Shown in pieces: positions 7,430 to 16,021 of a stretch of 16,290 bases of DNA. This DNA is from Rhodospirillaceae bacterium (GTDB taxonomy: Bacteria > Pseudomonadota > Alphaproteobacteria > UBA7985): positions 1 to 16,290 of the forward strand of contig PAFB01000104.1 in assembly GCA_002700865.1 (NCBI GenBank), given 5' to 3'. The position numbers and the translations under genes are program-made. The first letter of the stretch is position 1. Each line of letters begins with the position of its first letter. Under the pieces are notes generated by a model, which saw only the letters and a program-made list of their open reading frames with translations, did not search any database and was not told where the DNA came from.

Positions 7430-8551
7430 ATGTGGGTTAACCAGAAAAACTTGCACTTTTTCCTGGACGGATTGGCTGAAGCTATAGGCTCAGGTCGGTT
7501 GGCTGCGCGGAAAGCAGCGCGGAGCCCGAGCCGCCGGGCGGCCTTGCAAACCATCCTCGCCTTTGGTGTCGCCGGGACTGCCTACGGGCTGTATCGCGGC
7601 ACGCGAATTGGTGAAGCGGACAAAGTCGCGTTTTCCGAACTGGGCCTTGATAAGCTGCCCATGAACGACCTGATGCTTCAGCGCGCGAGCCTGCACGATG
7701 CTTTACCGGTCGAGCTGATCGAATACGCAGATATCGACCTCAACCTGCAGGTTAGTGATCTCTCGCTTCAGTATGTGGACAAGGAGACCGGCGAAGACCT
7801 CGACGCCATGCTCTCGGCCCTGCTCGACGTACAGCAGGAACAAGAGATCGCGGCACCGATCCCGCCGATCCTGTTTGGTGATGAAGCGACAGGAAGTGCG
7901 CCGCTGGCTCCCCTGCCCGATATGCGGGCAGCGCTCGACATTCCTGCGCACCGCAGTGTGCCTGATCTGGTGCTGCCACAGGACCGTTCTGAGGTGGCTG
8001 GCAGTGAGCCATCGCGGTCCAGTGTTCCGGGCCAGAGTCAGACCGTGCGCATTGCAGATGCAAACGCAAAAACCATTACCATTCAGAGCACCCACACCGG
8101 CGAACGCTTGCGCGCCAAGTTTGTGTCAAACGGGCTGTACGATGAGGGCGCTTTGGCCGAGCTGAACCATCTGTTGCGCGACCATCGCAATGGCAAGGTG
8201 CGTGATATCGATCGAGCGCTGTTCGACACTGCCCACGAAATCGCCATGCGCACGCGCGGCCATGATCGCGCGATTTTGCATCTGGTATCGGGCTATCGCT
8301 CGCCAGAAACAAACATCATGTTGCGCTCTAAGTCCGGCGGTGTAGCCAAGAATTCCTATCATGTCCGCGGCCGGGCCATGGACATGTTCGTCGACGGCGC
8401 ACCGATCAAGGACGTGCACGTTGCGGCGCTCAGGTCCAGTGATGGCGGGGTTGGTTACTACCCCAGTTCAAACTTCATCCACATCGACACCGGCCCCGAG
8501 CGTAGCTGGCCATCACGCTACAAGCCACTCGCCACCAAGTACCGCGCCTAA
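7430..8551 (+). CDS. DUF882 / MepK-like murein endopeptidase
   Basis: A 373-aa protein whose C-terminal domain (about 215-365) is the peptidase M15_2/DUF882 fold of E. coli YcbK (MepK), a zinc murein DD/LD-endopeptidase. Zinc ligands are visible as H311 and D318 in SYHVRGRAMDM and H351 in FIHID. The N-terminus has a twin arginine at 35-36 followed by a hydrophobic stretch (AALQTILAFGVAG), consistent with a Tat-type signal or a membrane anchor, as in E. coli MepK. Residues 65-210 form a low-complexity linker not present in the short E. coli protein. The ATG has AGGG three bases upstream, close but usable. It lies 183 bases downstream of the L,D-transpeptidase. Cleavage of 3-3 crosslinks is known for E. 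coli MepK and inferred here. Confidence 0.88.
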   Translation: MWVNQKNLHFFLDGLAEAIGSGRLAARKAARSPSRRAALQTILAFGVAGTAYGLYRGTRIGEADKVAFSELGLDKLPMNDLMLQRASLHDALPVELIEYADIDLNLQVSDLSLQYVDKETGEDLDAMLSALLDVQQEQEIAAPIPPILFGDEATGSAPLAPLPDMRAALDIPAHRSVPDLVLPQDRSEVAGSEPSRSSVPGQSQTVRIADANAKTITIQSTHTGERLRAKFVSNGLYDEGALAELNHLLRDHRNGKVRDIDRALFDTAHEIAMRTRGHDRAILHLVSGYRSPETNIMLRSKSGGVAKNSYHVRGRAMDMFVDGAPIKDVHVAALRSSDGGVGYYPSSNFIHIDTGPERSWPSRYKPLATKYRA

Positions 8552-8639
8552 GCCTGAGTCTCCAAACTAAACGCACCATTTTACTTTAGCAGATCAAGGC
8601 GCTAAACCCACCGGGTTGTCAGTGCTAAAGGGCGAATTT

Positions 8640-9269
8640 GTGAGTCTCGAAACCTATCGGCAAACCATCCGCGAGGGGAAGCGCGAGGCGATTGTACAAT
8701 CGGCTCAGCGGATGTTCCTTGAGCAGGGGTATCAGGGCGCTGCTATGGCGGCCATTGCCAAAGAGGCTGACGTTTCGACCGCGACCCTTTACAAGCACTT
8801 TGCCAACAAGGAAACGCTGTTTGATGCGGTGGTCGCAGATCGGATTCAGGAGTTTGACATTGCCTCTCCCCCCGATGACATCGACCCCTCGTTACCGCTG
8901 GAAGAGGGCCTGAAGCAGGTTTCAGCCAGCTTTGTCGAGCTGATGCGGGACGACAATACATTGAACATGTTTCGGGTGATTATCAGCGAAGTCAGCCGCT
9001 TTCCTGAGCTGAAAGACAAGATTTACACCCTAGGCCGCAACCCCTTCCGCGCCCGTTTGATCGCCTATCTGCAAACCCAGGCAAAGAACGGCAGGGTGGC
9101 GGACGTGTCATTTACCGCCATGGCTGAAAACTACATTGGGCTGATTTCCTATTGGTTCATTTTCGCCCGTATCTTCAACCCGACCGCCAACATCTCCGAC
9201 GAGCTCGCAGACAGCCTTCTGGGGGAGGCAAGGGCAACGCTGATTGGTCGCTTGCGGCTACTCGACTAA
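8640..9269 (+). CDS. TetR/AcrR-family transcriptional regulator
   Basis: A 209-aa regulator with the typical N-terminal TetR domain: helices 1-3 hold REAIVQSAQRMFLEQGYQGA, then AAIAKEADVSTATLYKHFANKETLF at about residues 37-61, the recognition helix being STATLYKHF. The C-terminal part is an all-helical ligand-binding/dimer domain. I take the GTG at 8640 as start because AAAGGG lies seven bases upstream; longer options begin at TTG 8616 and GTG 8622. It follows the MepK-like gene by 88 bases. Targets are unknown; the gene may regulate neighbouring envelope genes, but no operator was matched to it. Confidence 0.88.
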   Translation: MSLETYRQTIREGKREAIVQSAQRMFLEQGYQGAAMAAIAKEADVSTATLYKHFANKETLFDAVVADRIQEFDIASPPDDIDPSLPLEEGLKQVSASFVELMRDDNTLNMFRVIISEVSRFPELKDKIYTLGRNPFRARLIAYLQTQAKNGRVADVSFTAMAENYIGLISYWFIFARIFNPTANISDELADSLLGEARATLIGRLRLLD

Positions 9270-9291
9270 GGTTGGTTGCTGGACTACCCGA

Positions 9292-9786
9292 TCAGGATTG
9301 ATCGCTAAACCAAGGCCGAATGCGGTCTTCCAGATCAGCGTCTTTGACAGCGTTTTCCGGCGTGACTTTCCCAGCAATCGTGACGCCAGCGTCGATCATT
9401 GGCTGTCGGTCTCCGTTATGGCGCAGTGGATGCCACTCGGGGATATCCAAACCCCAGTCCAGACGTCGATAGGCGCAGGTCGAAGGAAACAGGTGGGGGG
9501 ATTCAGCAATGTTTTCCGGGGTCAGGAAAATGCACTCTGGCACCACCGATTTTCGCCGGTCATAGACCGCACAGCCGCCGTTCTTGCAGTCATAGCCGCG
9601 ACAGGCGACATCAGTGACATACATCCGCTCATCGTCTTCATCGATCAGTTTGACCAGACAGCACTGCCCGCAACCATCACACAGCGCTTCCCATTCAGCC
9701 GGGTTAAAATCGGTTAGGCGTCGGTCCACCCAGAAATTGGGCTTAAGTGCCGAGGAGTCTGGGCGCCAGTCGGGCTTTTCACTCAT
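9292..9786 (-). CDS. YcgN family cysteine-cluster protein (UPF0260)
   Basis: A 164-aa cytosolic protein with the family mark CDGCGQCC (Cys36, 39, 42, 43), followed by CRGYDC and more cysteines (GGCAVYD, PECIFL, STCAY), a pattern of the YcgN/YkgJ zinc or iron-sulfur cluster proteins. Length matches E. coli YcgN closely. The role is not established, possibly a metal-cluster oxidoreductase. The gene ends 22 bases from the TetR gene, in convergent orientation, and its start is divergent from the hydrolase at 9927. Only a weak AAAG ribosome site precedes the ATG. Confidence 0.93.
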   Translation of the reverse strand: MSEKPDWRPDSSALKPNFWVDRRLTDFNPAEWEALCDGCGQCCLVKLIDEDDERMYVTDVACRGYDCKNGGCAVYDRRKSVVPECIFLTPENIAESPHLFPSTCAYRRLDWGLDIPEWHPLRHNGDRQPMIDAGVTIAGKVTPENAVKDADLEDRIRPWFSDQS

Positions 9787-9926
9787 GCTGTGTCTTTCGT
9801 GACTTTGTCTGAGCCCTATTGTCCACCGTTCTCAGCCAATGCGCAATCGACAGAGATCAACGCCGAGCCAGCCCCGCCGCCACCTTGAAAACACAGCATC
9901 AAACCCCATAACAAGAAGGTGCAATC

Positions 9927-10904
9927 ATGCAATGGATGGAGTGGCCTGTGTCTGAAACGTCAAACCGCTGGTCCTTGCTTGCCGAAGAGGCCAATGCACG
10001 CGCGCGCGATTTGATGGATTGGTTCAATCCCGGTCTTGAAGACATCCCCGTTGAAACCTTGAAAGAGCGCTACTGCGATCATCGCTCGCGCTTTATCGAA
10101 GTCGATGGCCTTTCCGTGCATTATCACGATCTTGGTGAGGACCAGAGCGATAAACCGCCCTTGCTGCTGTTGCATGGGCTCATGTCTTCGCTGTTTTGCT
10201 GGGAAGGTTGGGCACCGTTTCTGGCCGAAAACCGCCGTGTAATCGCGCTGGATATCCCACCCTTTGCCATCACGGGACCACACCCCGACGGTCGTCTGGA
10301 CGAGCAGACTTATATGCGCTTGCTGCAAGGGTTCGCGGACAAGCTGGGGCTGGAGCAGTTTATCGCGGTCGGGAATTCACTGGGCGGCTTTCTCGCTTGG
10401 CGGCTGGCGGTTGAGATGCCTGACCGCGTGCTTGCCGTCGGCCTTCTTGATCCGGCAGGCGGCACAGTGAAACTGCCCCTCGCCGTCAGCGCCTTCAAGA
10501 TTCCTCTGGTGGGTCAGGCTTATCAGTCTGTGACGCCAAAAGCCGCCGTTTTGGCTGGTCAGCTGTCGATGTTCGGCGACCCAAAACGGCTGGACCCAGC
10601 ATCGCTTCACCGCATCTATGACTTGATCATGCGAGAAGGATCGCGGGCCAGCGTGCAGGATAACCTGCGCTTTCTGGATAAACCAGACCCGGACATGCTC
10701 TGCGCCATTCAATGCCCTGTGTACCTGCAATGGGGCGAAGCTGACGCCTTGTTGCCCATGCGGGACAACATGCCGGGATTTACCGCGCGTGTGCCTGATT
10801 TGCGGGTCCGGACATATCCCGGCGCGGGTCATATGCCCATGGAAGAGATACCGGCCCAATCTCTCCTAGACTTTGAGACATTTTTGCACAATTCTGGCTT
10901 CTGA
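9927..10904 (+). CDS. Alpha/beta hydrolase
   Basis: A 325-aa alpha/beta-hydrolase fold protein. The catalytic triad can be read as Ser151 in GNSLGG, Asp273 in WGEAD and His302 in GAGHMPME; the oxyanion region is LLLLHGLMSS (about 79-88). There is no signal peptide; it is likely cytosolic. The long N-terminal helical segment (1-55) precedes the usual first beta strand (FIEVDGLSVHYHD). AGAAGG lies about eight bases upstream of the ATG. The substrate cannot be told; esterase, epoxide hydrolase and C-C hydrolase members share this layout. It lies 31 bases upstream of the extensin-like gene, possibly in the same transcript. Confidence 0.88.
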   Translation: MQWMEWPVSETSNRWSLLAEEANARARDLMDWFNPGLEDIPVETLKERYCDHRSRFIEVDGLSVHYHDLGEDQSDKPPLLLLHGLMSSLFCWEGWAPFLAENRRVIALDIPPFAITGPHPDGRLDEQTYMRLLQGFADKLGLEQFIAVGNSLGGFLAWRLAVEMPDRVLAVGLLDPAGGTVKLPLAVSAFKIPLVGQAYQSVTPKAAVLAGQLSMFGDPKRLDPASLHRIYDLIMREGSRASVQDNLRFLDKPDPDMLCAIQCPVYLQWGEADALLPMRDNMPGFTARVPDLRVRTYPGAGHMPMEEIPAQSLLDFETFLHNSGF

Positions 10905-10935
10905 CGGCCTGAGCCAACCGCCAAAAAAGGGTGAA

Positions 10936-11610
10936 ATGAGAATTCTTGTCTCCCTGTTCCTGCTCCTGGCGGTGCTGTGCACCTTGTTCGTGCTTGAAGT
11001 TCGGCGGGGCACTCTGGCGCAACTGGTGGACGTTCTGGGTGATCGTTTCACCCCATTGCGCGGTCCCTCGACCGCGCCGCCCCTGCCCGACGATGGCCCC
11101 GAATGCCTCGAGCGTTTGAGCCGGATCGACGGCCTGCAAAGCAAGCGGCTTGACGCTTTTTTCAACGATCAGGGCTGCGGGGTTGCTTATCCCGTTCTGG
11201 TTCAGGCAATTGACGGCATTGATATCGAAGGCCGCGGTCTGACCCTTTCCTGCGCCGCGGCGGAGCGCTTTAGTCAGTGGGTCAGTGATGAAGTCACGCC
11301 TCTGGTCCGCAAGCACAAAAAGGAACCTCTTGTCCGCATCAGGCATCTGGGCAGCTACAACTGCCGCAAAATTGGCGGGTCCTCCGTCTGGTCCCAGCAC
11401 GCCTTCGCCAACGCCATCGACGTTGCGGGCCTGGAGTTCGAAGACGGCTCAATCCTCACCATGACCGATCATTGGGAGTCCGAACCCATTCTGAAGGACC
11501 TTGCCCGCACCGCCTGCGATTACTTCAACGTCGTGCTTTCGCCCGAGTACAACGCGCTGCACCACGATCACTTGCACTTTGATCTTGGCCCCTACCGCAC
11601 CTGCCGCTAG
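10936..11610 (+). CDS. Extensin-like C-terminal domain protein (M15-type fold)
   Basis: A 224-aa protein with an N-terminal membrane anchor or uncleaved signal (residues 3-20) and the extensin-like C-terminal domain of alphaproteobacteria (about 55-224). Zinc-type residues are visible as H155 and D162 in SQHAFANAIDVAG and H212/H214 in HDHLHFDLGP, an arrangement like M15 D,D-peptidases. Cysteines at 57, 81, 106, 143, 194 and 223 could form disulfides, which fits a periplasmic location. The start is the ATG at 10936 with AAGGG four bases upstream; a frame extending back to 10873 would overlap the hydrolase. Wall hydrolysis is inferred; the family function is not proven. Confidence 0.85.
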   Translation: MRILVSLFLLLAVLCTLFVLEVRRGTLAQLVDVLGDRFTPLRGPSTAPPLPDDGPECLERLSRIDGLQSKRLDAFFNDQGCGVAYPVLVQAIDGIDIEGRGLTLSCAAAERFSQWVSDEVTPLVRKHKKEPLVRIRHLGSYNCRKIGGSSVWSQHAFANAIDVAGLEFEDGSILTMTDHWESEPILKDLARTACDYFNVVLSPEYNALHHDHLHFDLGPYRTCR

Positions 11611-11672
11611 CGCCTTCGTATTGCCATCACCACCTAAGAAGCGACGACTTTAGCACCAGATTTGAGACAGCC

Positions 11673-13110
11673 TTGAGCAACAACGTCCGCCGCCAAACCG
11701 AAAAGCTGCTTGCCAGCCTGTCCGACCGCACCGCCGACCTTGTCGACGGGCTAACGGCTCCCTTTTCCGAGCCGGTGGTTCGGCTGGGGGTCACGGGCCT
11801 GGCGCGGGCGGGAAAGACGGTTGCCATTACCTCGCTCATTCAAAACCTGCTGCATCAGGGCGGCATGCCGCTGTTGTCTGCCATGGGTGGCGGGCGGGTG
11901 ATGGCTGTGCAACTGGGTGAGCAACCCGACTTGACGCAACCGCGCTTCGCCTTTGAGGATCACCGGGACGCGCTGCTCCATAAGCCGCCTGTCTGGCCCG
12001 AGAGCACGGCATCGATTTCCCAGCTGCGGCTGTCGATGCGCTATCGCTCTGGCGCGTGGATGCGCCGGGCCTTGAGCCCGGAAAGTGTCCTGCACATCGA
12101 TATTGTCGATTATCCGGGTGAATGGCTTCTGGACCTGCCGCTGATAGACATGGATTTTCAGACATGGTCAGCGCAGGTATTTTCCGCAGCCGAGCAGGAA
12201 CCGCGCCTGTCCCTCGCCAAAGACTGGCTGGAGGCTACCAGCCAGACCGACCACAACGCACCCTTCGACGAACGCGCCGCCAAGCGATTGCATCAGACCT
12301 ACGCCGACTACCTGCGCCAGTGCCGGCAGTTCAAGCGCGTCAAACTGTCGATGCTTCAACCCGGGGCGCTTTTTGATGCCCGGAGACCTCGCCGGCTCCC
12401 CTGCCCTCACTTTTGCCCCACTGCCGCTCAAACCCGGCCAAGCGCTCAAGCACCGCAGTCTGGCGGCGGGTATGGCGAAGCGATTTGAGGATTATAAGCA
12501 CTTGATCGTCTGGCGCTTCTTCAAAGAGCACTTTTCACGGATTGACCGTCAGCTCGTGCTGGTTGACCTGCTCGATGCTGCCGAAGGAGGCAGCGTGGCC
12601 ATTAATGAGCTGCAAGAGGGCATCGTTTCAGTTCTGAAGGCCTTTAATCCCGGCCAAAACCAGTGGCTTAGTCCCTTACTGCACGGCAAGCGGGTCGAAC
12701 GTATTTTGTTTGCGGCGACCAAGGCCGACCATCTCCCTACTTCCCAGCATGACGAGTTGAGCCGACTGCTGACAAGCTTACTCAAACAAGCCCAGAGCCG
12801 CGCCGCCTTTGCCGGGGCGACGACCAGCGTCATGGCGCTGGCGGGCCTTCGGGCCACCACCCTGGCAACCGCAACCATCGATGGCAAGCCCGTCGCCTGC
12901 GTGAGCGGGGTGCCGGTGGATAGTGACCGGATAGAAGCCGTCTATCCCAGCCAACTTCCCCGCGATCTGGTTGACCTTCGCAATCTTGCACCGGGGGATT
13001 TTGAGATTTTGGCCTTTAAGCCCCCCACGTCACTCGAAGAAATTCGGCCTATCCCGCACATCAATCTCGACCGCGCGTTAAACGAGTTGTTAGGAGACCT
13101 GCTGCAATGA
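11673..13110 (+). pseudogene. ycjX: YcjX-type GTPase, split by apparent frameshift
   Basis: YcjX-family (DUF463) P-loop protein. The first frame (11673-12488) carries the P-loop GLARAGKT (residues 42-49) and DYPGEW (about 146-151), then runs out of family sequence after LQPGAL at about residue 233. From 12373 the next frame carries MPGDLAGSPALTF and then ATKAD (the G4-like stretch) and ends as the family does. Joining the two by removing one base from the TTTTT run at 12370-12374 restores a continuous 478-aa protein, close to E. coli YcjX (465 aa). So the cause is either a sequencing/assembly error, a real one-base insertion, or less likely +1 frameshifting at CTT TTT GAT. The TTG start at 11673 is the earliest usable one; no strong ribosome site precedes it. 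The stop overlaps the next gene by ATGA. YcjX is linked to stress and envelope biology, role unclear. Confidence 0.85.
12369..12378 (+). other. Putative frameshift site in ycjX
   Basis: The sequence CTTTTTGATG sits where the first frame reads CTT TTT GAT and the second frame reads TTG ATG CCC GGA GAC, the family sequence LMPGDL. Five T bases in a row make an insertion or a read error plausible. It is also a slippery heptamer-like run, so +1 slippage cannot be excluded by sequence. Confidence 0.6.
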
Positions 13111-14186
13111 CCGATCAACCGACCGGGACGCCTCCTGCGTCACCAAAACCGGCCCGGATCGCCCTCGAACCCCGCGCGGACGATCTGCACGCGCCGTCGC
13201 AAGCGCCAACACCGAAACCAGCGCGGCTTGATGCAAGCGATCAAAGGGTCGCAATGCAGCAGATCGAAACCGCCTTTGGTGGTTCAGAACCGGGACAGGC
13301 GCAGGTTCTACCCCCACGCCAGACCCGCTGGTCCTTCGCAGCGTGGGGCGGGTTTTTCCTGTTCCTGTTCTTTCTGGTGGCGCTGGCTGCAGACGCCTTT
13401 TTCACCTTGCGGTCGCTGTCAGCGGTTACACCATGGCTGGGTTGGCTCGGACTTGGCCTGCTCGGCTCGGGACTGGTGTTTTTTGGACTGATGATCGTGC
13501 GCGAGTGGTTGCTGGCGCGGGCGCTGCACTCTCATCAGAAAGCCCGGTCCAAGCTGGATAAAGGCCTCGCAACCCACGACACCAACGCCATGACGCAAGG
13601 CCAGCAAAAGATCGAAGCCAAACTGCGCAAGCGTCCCGACTTAGCTCATGCGCACGAGCGCTTCGATCTCACCCAGCAAAACGCCTATACCGAAGCCGAA
13701 GCGCTGACCATTTATGAGCAAACGGTTTTGGCCGATTTGGATCAGCGCGTCTTGACGAGCATTCGGGCGGCAAGTCTTTCTTCTGCCTGGCTGACCACGA
13801 TCTCACCGTTCGCCGCCTTGGATGTCACCATATCACTGTGGCGCTCGCTGAAACTGTTGCGCGAGGTCTCGGCGCTGTACGGCGGGCCGCAATCTGCATT
13901 CTCAAGCCTGAGATTACTGCGTCTGGTGTTCCGTAATCTTTTCATTGCTGGCGGATTGGAAGCGGGCGATAGCCTGGTGCAGAACATTTTAGGCGGTGGG
14001 CTGGCCGGAAAAATCTCTGCAAAACTCGTAGAGGGTGCAATAAACGGCCTGATGACGGCGCGGATTGGCCTCGCCGCAATGAAGGTTTTGCGCCCCATGC
14101 CGTTCCATTCCCTACCGGAACCAACCATCGTCCAACTGGCCAGCGCCCTAGCCAACGATATCAAAACCAAAGCGTTGGGAGCGTAG
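13107..14186 (+). CDS. YcjF-type membrane protein (DUF697)
   Basis: A 359-aa protein of the YcjF/TIGR01620 family, which is usually encoded beside YcjX. After a proline-rich disordered N-terminus (1-70) come two membrane segments (about 77-97 and 110-130), then a long coiled-coil/helical region and the DUF697 domain (about 210-340, with ISPFAALDV and GGGLAGKISAKLVEGAINGLMTARIG). The ATG overlaps the YcjX stop by four bases, so translation is likely coupled. The C-terminal half is predicted cytosolic and may bind the YcjX GTPase. No motif of an enzyme is seen. Confidence 0.9.
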   Translation: MTDQPTGTPPASPKPARIALEPRADDLHAPSQAPTPKPARLDASDQRVAMQQIETAFGGSEPGQAQVLPPRQTRWSFAAWGGFFLFLFFLVALAADAFFTLRSLSAVTPWLGWLGLGLLGSGLVFFGLMIVREWLLARALHSHQKARSKLDKGLATHDTNAMTQGQQKIEAKLRKRPDLAHAHERFDLTQQNAYTEAEALTIYEQTVLADLDQRVLTSIRAASLSSAWLTTISPFAALDVTISLWRSLKLLREVSALYGGPQSAFSSLRLLRLVFRNLFIAGGLEAGDSLVQNILGGGLAGKISAKLVEGAINGLMTARIGLAAMKVLRPMPFHSLPEPTIVQLASALANDIKTKALGA

Positions 14187-14187
14187 A

Positions 14188-14424
14188 ATGGAAGCATTTA
14201 TCCAGTGGGGCATCGACTTCATGGTCGCAACAACCAATAAAGTCAGTGACTTAGACGGAAGAGTCGCCTTTGTAACCGGCGCTGTGAGTTGGTTTTTGGT
14301 TGAGCAGGCAATCCGCCGGCTTGCCGGCGTTATCCGCATTGCCATCCTGCTGGGCTTCCTCGGTGCCTTGGGTTATGGCATCTGGCAGATTTTCCCTCTG
14401 ATACAGGGTTCAGGCGCAGAATAA
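14188..14424 (+). CDS. Small membrane protein downstream of YcjF
   Basis: A 78-aa protein starting one base after the YcjF stop region, with GGAG six bases before the ATG, inside the end of the YcjF gene. It has two hydrophobic segments, about residues 26-43 and 48-72 (VIRIAILLGFLGALGYGIW), and a short charged stretch between them (RRL). I do not recognise a family. Position and overlap-type spacing suggest a third member of the YcjX/YcjF unit. Confidence 0.7.
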   Translation: MEAFIQWGIDFMVATTNKVSDLDGRVAFVTGAVSWFLVEQAIRRLAGVIRIAILLGFLGALGYGIWQIFPLIQGSGAE

Positions 14425-14598
14425 ATCCTGGCCGCTAAAGATCTGTGATTATAGGTCCTTGCCCAACCGGTGGCACTTTCGTTGCGTAGTATCCTGCAGA
14501 CCGGGAAACTGGGCGACACCACAACCATCGCACACCAGCTTGCCCAAGCCTGATAAAGACCTGTTTTCCAGCACCGAAAAAATTCGGGTTGGTTGCAC
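14425..14598. other. Intergenic stretch, no gene seen
   Basis: Between the small membrane protein and the minus-strand terminator. It holds a short hairpin (CCGAA AAAA TTCGG at 14576-14589), but no T run follows, so I do not call it a plus-strand terminator. Confidence 0.5.
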
Positions 14599-14627
14599 AA
14601 AAAAAGAACCCCGCACAAAGGCGGGGT
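14599..14627 (-). terminator. Rho-independent terminator of the MipA-like gene
   Basis: A seven-base perfect stem (ACCCCGC at 14608-14614 pairing with GCGGGGT at 14621-14627) with a six-base loop, followed on the minus strand, after two bases, by seven Ts (14599-14605). It lies about 50 bases beyond the stop at 14676. On the plus strand no T run follows the stem, so it serves the minus strand. Confidence 0.85.
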
Positions 14628-14675
14628 ACTTGGTCCAGGTTTGGAATTGAGGAACGAGCTAATTAGTCGTGCGGA

Positions 14676-15851
14676 CTAAAAGCGATATATCAGACCAAGA
14701 TTAGAAGACAGTTGTACGGCGTCGCCCAGATCGTCCACCAGTGGACTTTCTGCCACCTGATCCAGCAGCACTTTGACCTGCGCGGAGCCGTAAATTCCGA
14801 GATGGTTGGAAAAGAAGTACTTCGCCTCGCCTTCCAACCGCATATCCTTGAGACCGAAACGGTCAAAGGCGAATTCTGAAACATTGAGGAGGGCCGCCTC
14901 ATCGGCGTTCACGCCGTAGAGATTGTCCAGTAATTCCTCATCGGCGGCTGCAACCGCCCCAGTAAGCTTGATGGCCAGGCGATCGGAAATCGGCTGCACC
15001 GAGGACAGACCCAGCTCCATATCCCAGCCAGACATTTCACCGTAAACCCCGACATCGGCGTTCAGGAAAATCTCAAGTTCCCGAACATAGAGGTTAAGCC
15101 GGCCACCCGTTGTCAGCGCGCCGCTTACGTGATCGAGCGCTTGAATGGCATCGACATCCATGCGCGGGAAACGATAATCCAGCGCAACCGACATCGCCGC
15201 GTTTCTGTTTGCCAGAATGTTCAGACCAAAGCCGCGCTCAGTCGAGAGGTAGATTCGGCGGCCGAGCTGAATGTCCGCATACGGCAAAGCAAGGAACATG
15301 TGTTCAGCGCTACCGTCCCAGTTCGGATGATAACCAACAATCGCGCCTAAATCGCCCACCAGAGCCGCCGGTGCGCTGAAGCCATTGTTGGACAATGTGT
15401 TCAAGCGCCATCCAAAACCCTCTGCCTGCGTTGAACCGGGCGGATTAGCCGCTAATTCCGTTGTCTGGGTGACATTGGTCGTAACCACCTCACCCACGGG
15501 AACCAGTTGTACGCTTACCAGTCCATTCTTCGGATCAACGGAGCCGCCCGCAACCATGGTTGTGGGTGCACTGCCGGGGAAAGACTGCGATCCGGCAGGC
15601 ATTGGCGCGAAGTTACTGTTGGAGGCGTCTGTCGTCTGGCTGGAATCGCTGGCTTGAATTGACGTGTAGACTGGATTGACCAGATCGCCGCCTGTGTCCG
15701 GTATGGTTGAACCTTCTACGTAAACCGGCTGAACGGTGTAGTTTTGGTCTGTTCCCAGAACTTGCGCACTCGCCCACGATGAACAGGCCAGGCACACGGA
15801 GGCGCACAGCACCGTTTTCATCTTTATGGGAGTGAGCGCGCTCAGAAACAT
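14676..15851 (-). CDS. MipA/OmpV-family outer-membrane protein
   Basis: A 391-aa protein with a signal peptide ending near SWASA|QV and a C-terminal Phe (LGLIYRF) as found at the end of outer-membrane beta-barrels. The stretch LPYADIQLGRRIYLSTERGFGLNIL (about 195-220) and the R-rich, aromatic, alternating strands after it recall MipA/OmpV proteins, a scaffold for murein enzymes in E. coli. Residues 35-150 are a low-complexity Thr/Ser/Pro-rich insert between signal and barrel, which is longer than usual for the family. The ATG at 15851 has GAGGA ten bases upstream; a TTG at 15857 is an alternative and an inner ATG at 15821 would start closer to the signal core. The family call is moderately sure; porin-like alternatives are possible. 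Confidence 0.72.
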   Translation of the reverse strand: MFLSALTPIKMKTVLCASVCLACSSWASAQVLGTDQNYTVQPVYVEGSTIPDTGGDLVNPVYTSIQASDSSQTTDASNSNFAPMPAGSQSFPGSAPTTMVAGGSVDPKNGLVSVQLVPVGEVVTTNVTQTTELAANPPGSTQAEGFGWRLNTLSNNGFSAPAALVGDLGAIVGYHPNWDGSAEHMFLALPYADIQLGRRIYLSTERGFGLNILANRNAAMSVALDYRFPRMDVDAIQALDHVSGALTTGGRLNLYVRELEIFLNADVGVYGEMSGWDMELGLSSVQPISDRLAIKLTGAVAAADEELLDNLYGVNADEAALLNVSEFAFDRFGLKDMRLEGEAKYFFSNHLGIYGSAQVKVLLDQVAESPLVDDLGDAVQLSSNLGLIYRF

Positions 15852-15985
15852 GCGCAAAACGTCCTCAAATCAATAACAGCGAAAAATCACTCAAAAAATA
15901 AGCGTCAATAATCATACAAACAGTCACTTTATGCGACCTTTATAGCGTATCTAACATAAGTCGTTATCAGCGTAAATGTCTTTTT

Positions 15986-16015
15986 TTGAGAATGTTAGAT
16001 GAAAAATTCTAGTAT
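15986..16015 (+). promoter_or_regulatory. Plus-strand sigma70-like promoter
   Basis: TTGAGA at 15986-15991 (five of six matches to TTGACA), an 18-base spacer, and TAGTAT at 16010-16015 (four of six to TATAAT). A start near 16022 would follow. No coding frame with a good ribosome site lies downstream before the terminator at 16160-16204. Confidence 0.4.
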
Positions 16016-16021
16016 GATTCG

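Noticed and set aside
14310..14330. Inverted repeat CGCCGGC TT GCCGGCG in the small membrane gene
   Set aside because: It is inside coding sequence (RRLAG), has a two-base loop and no T run, so it is most likely codon composition.
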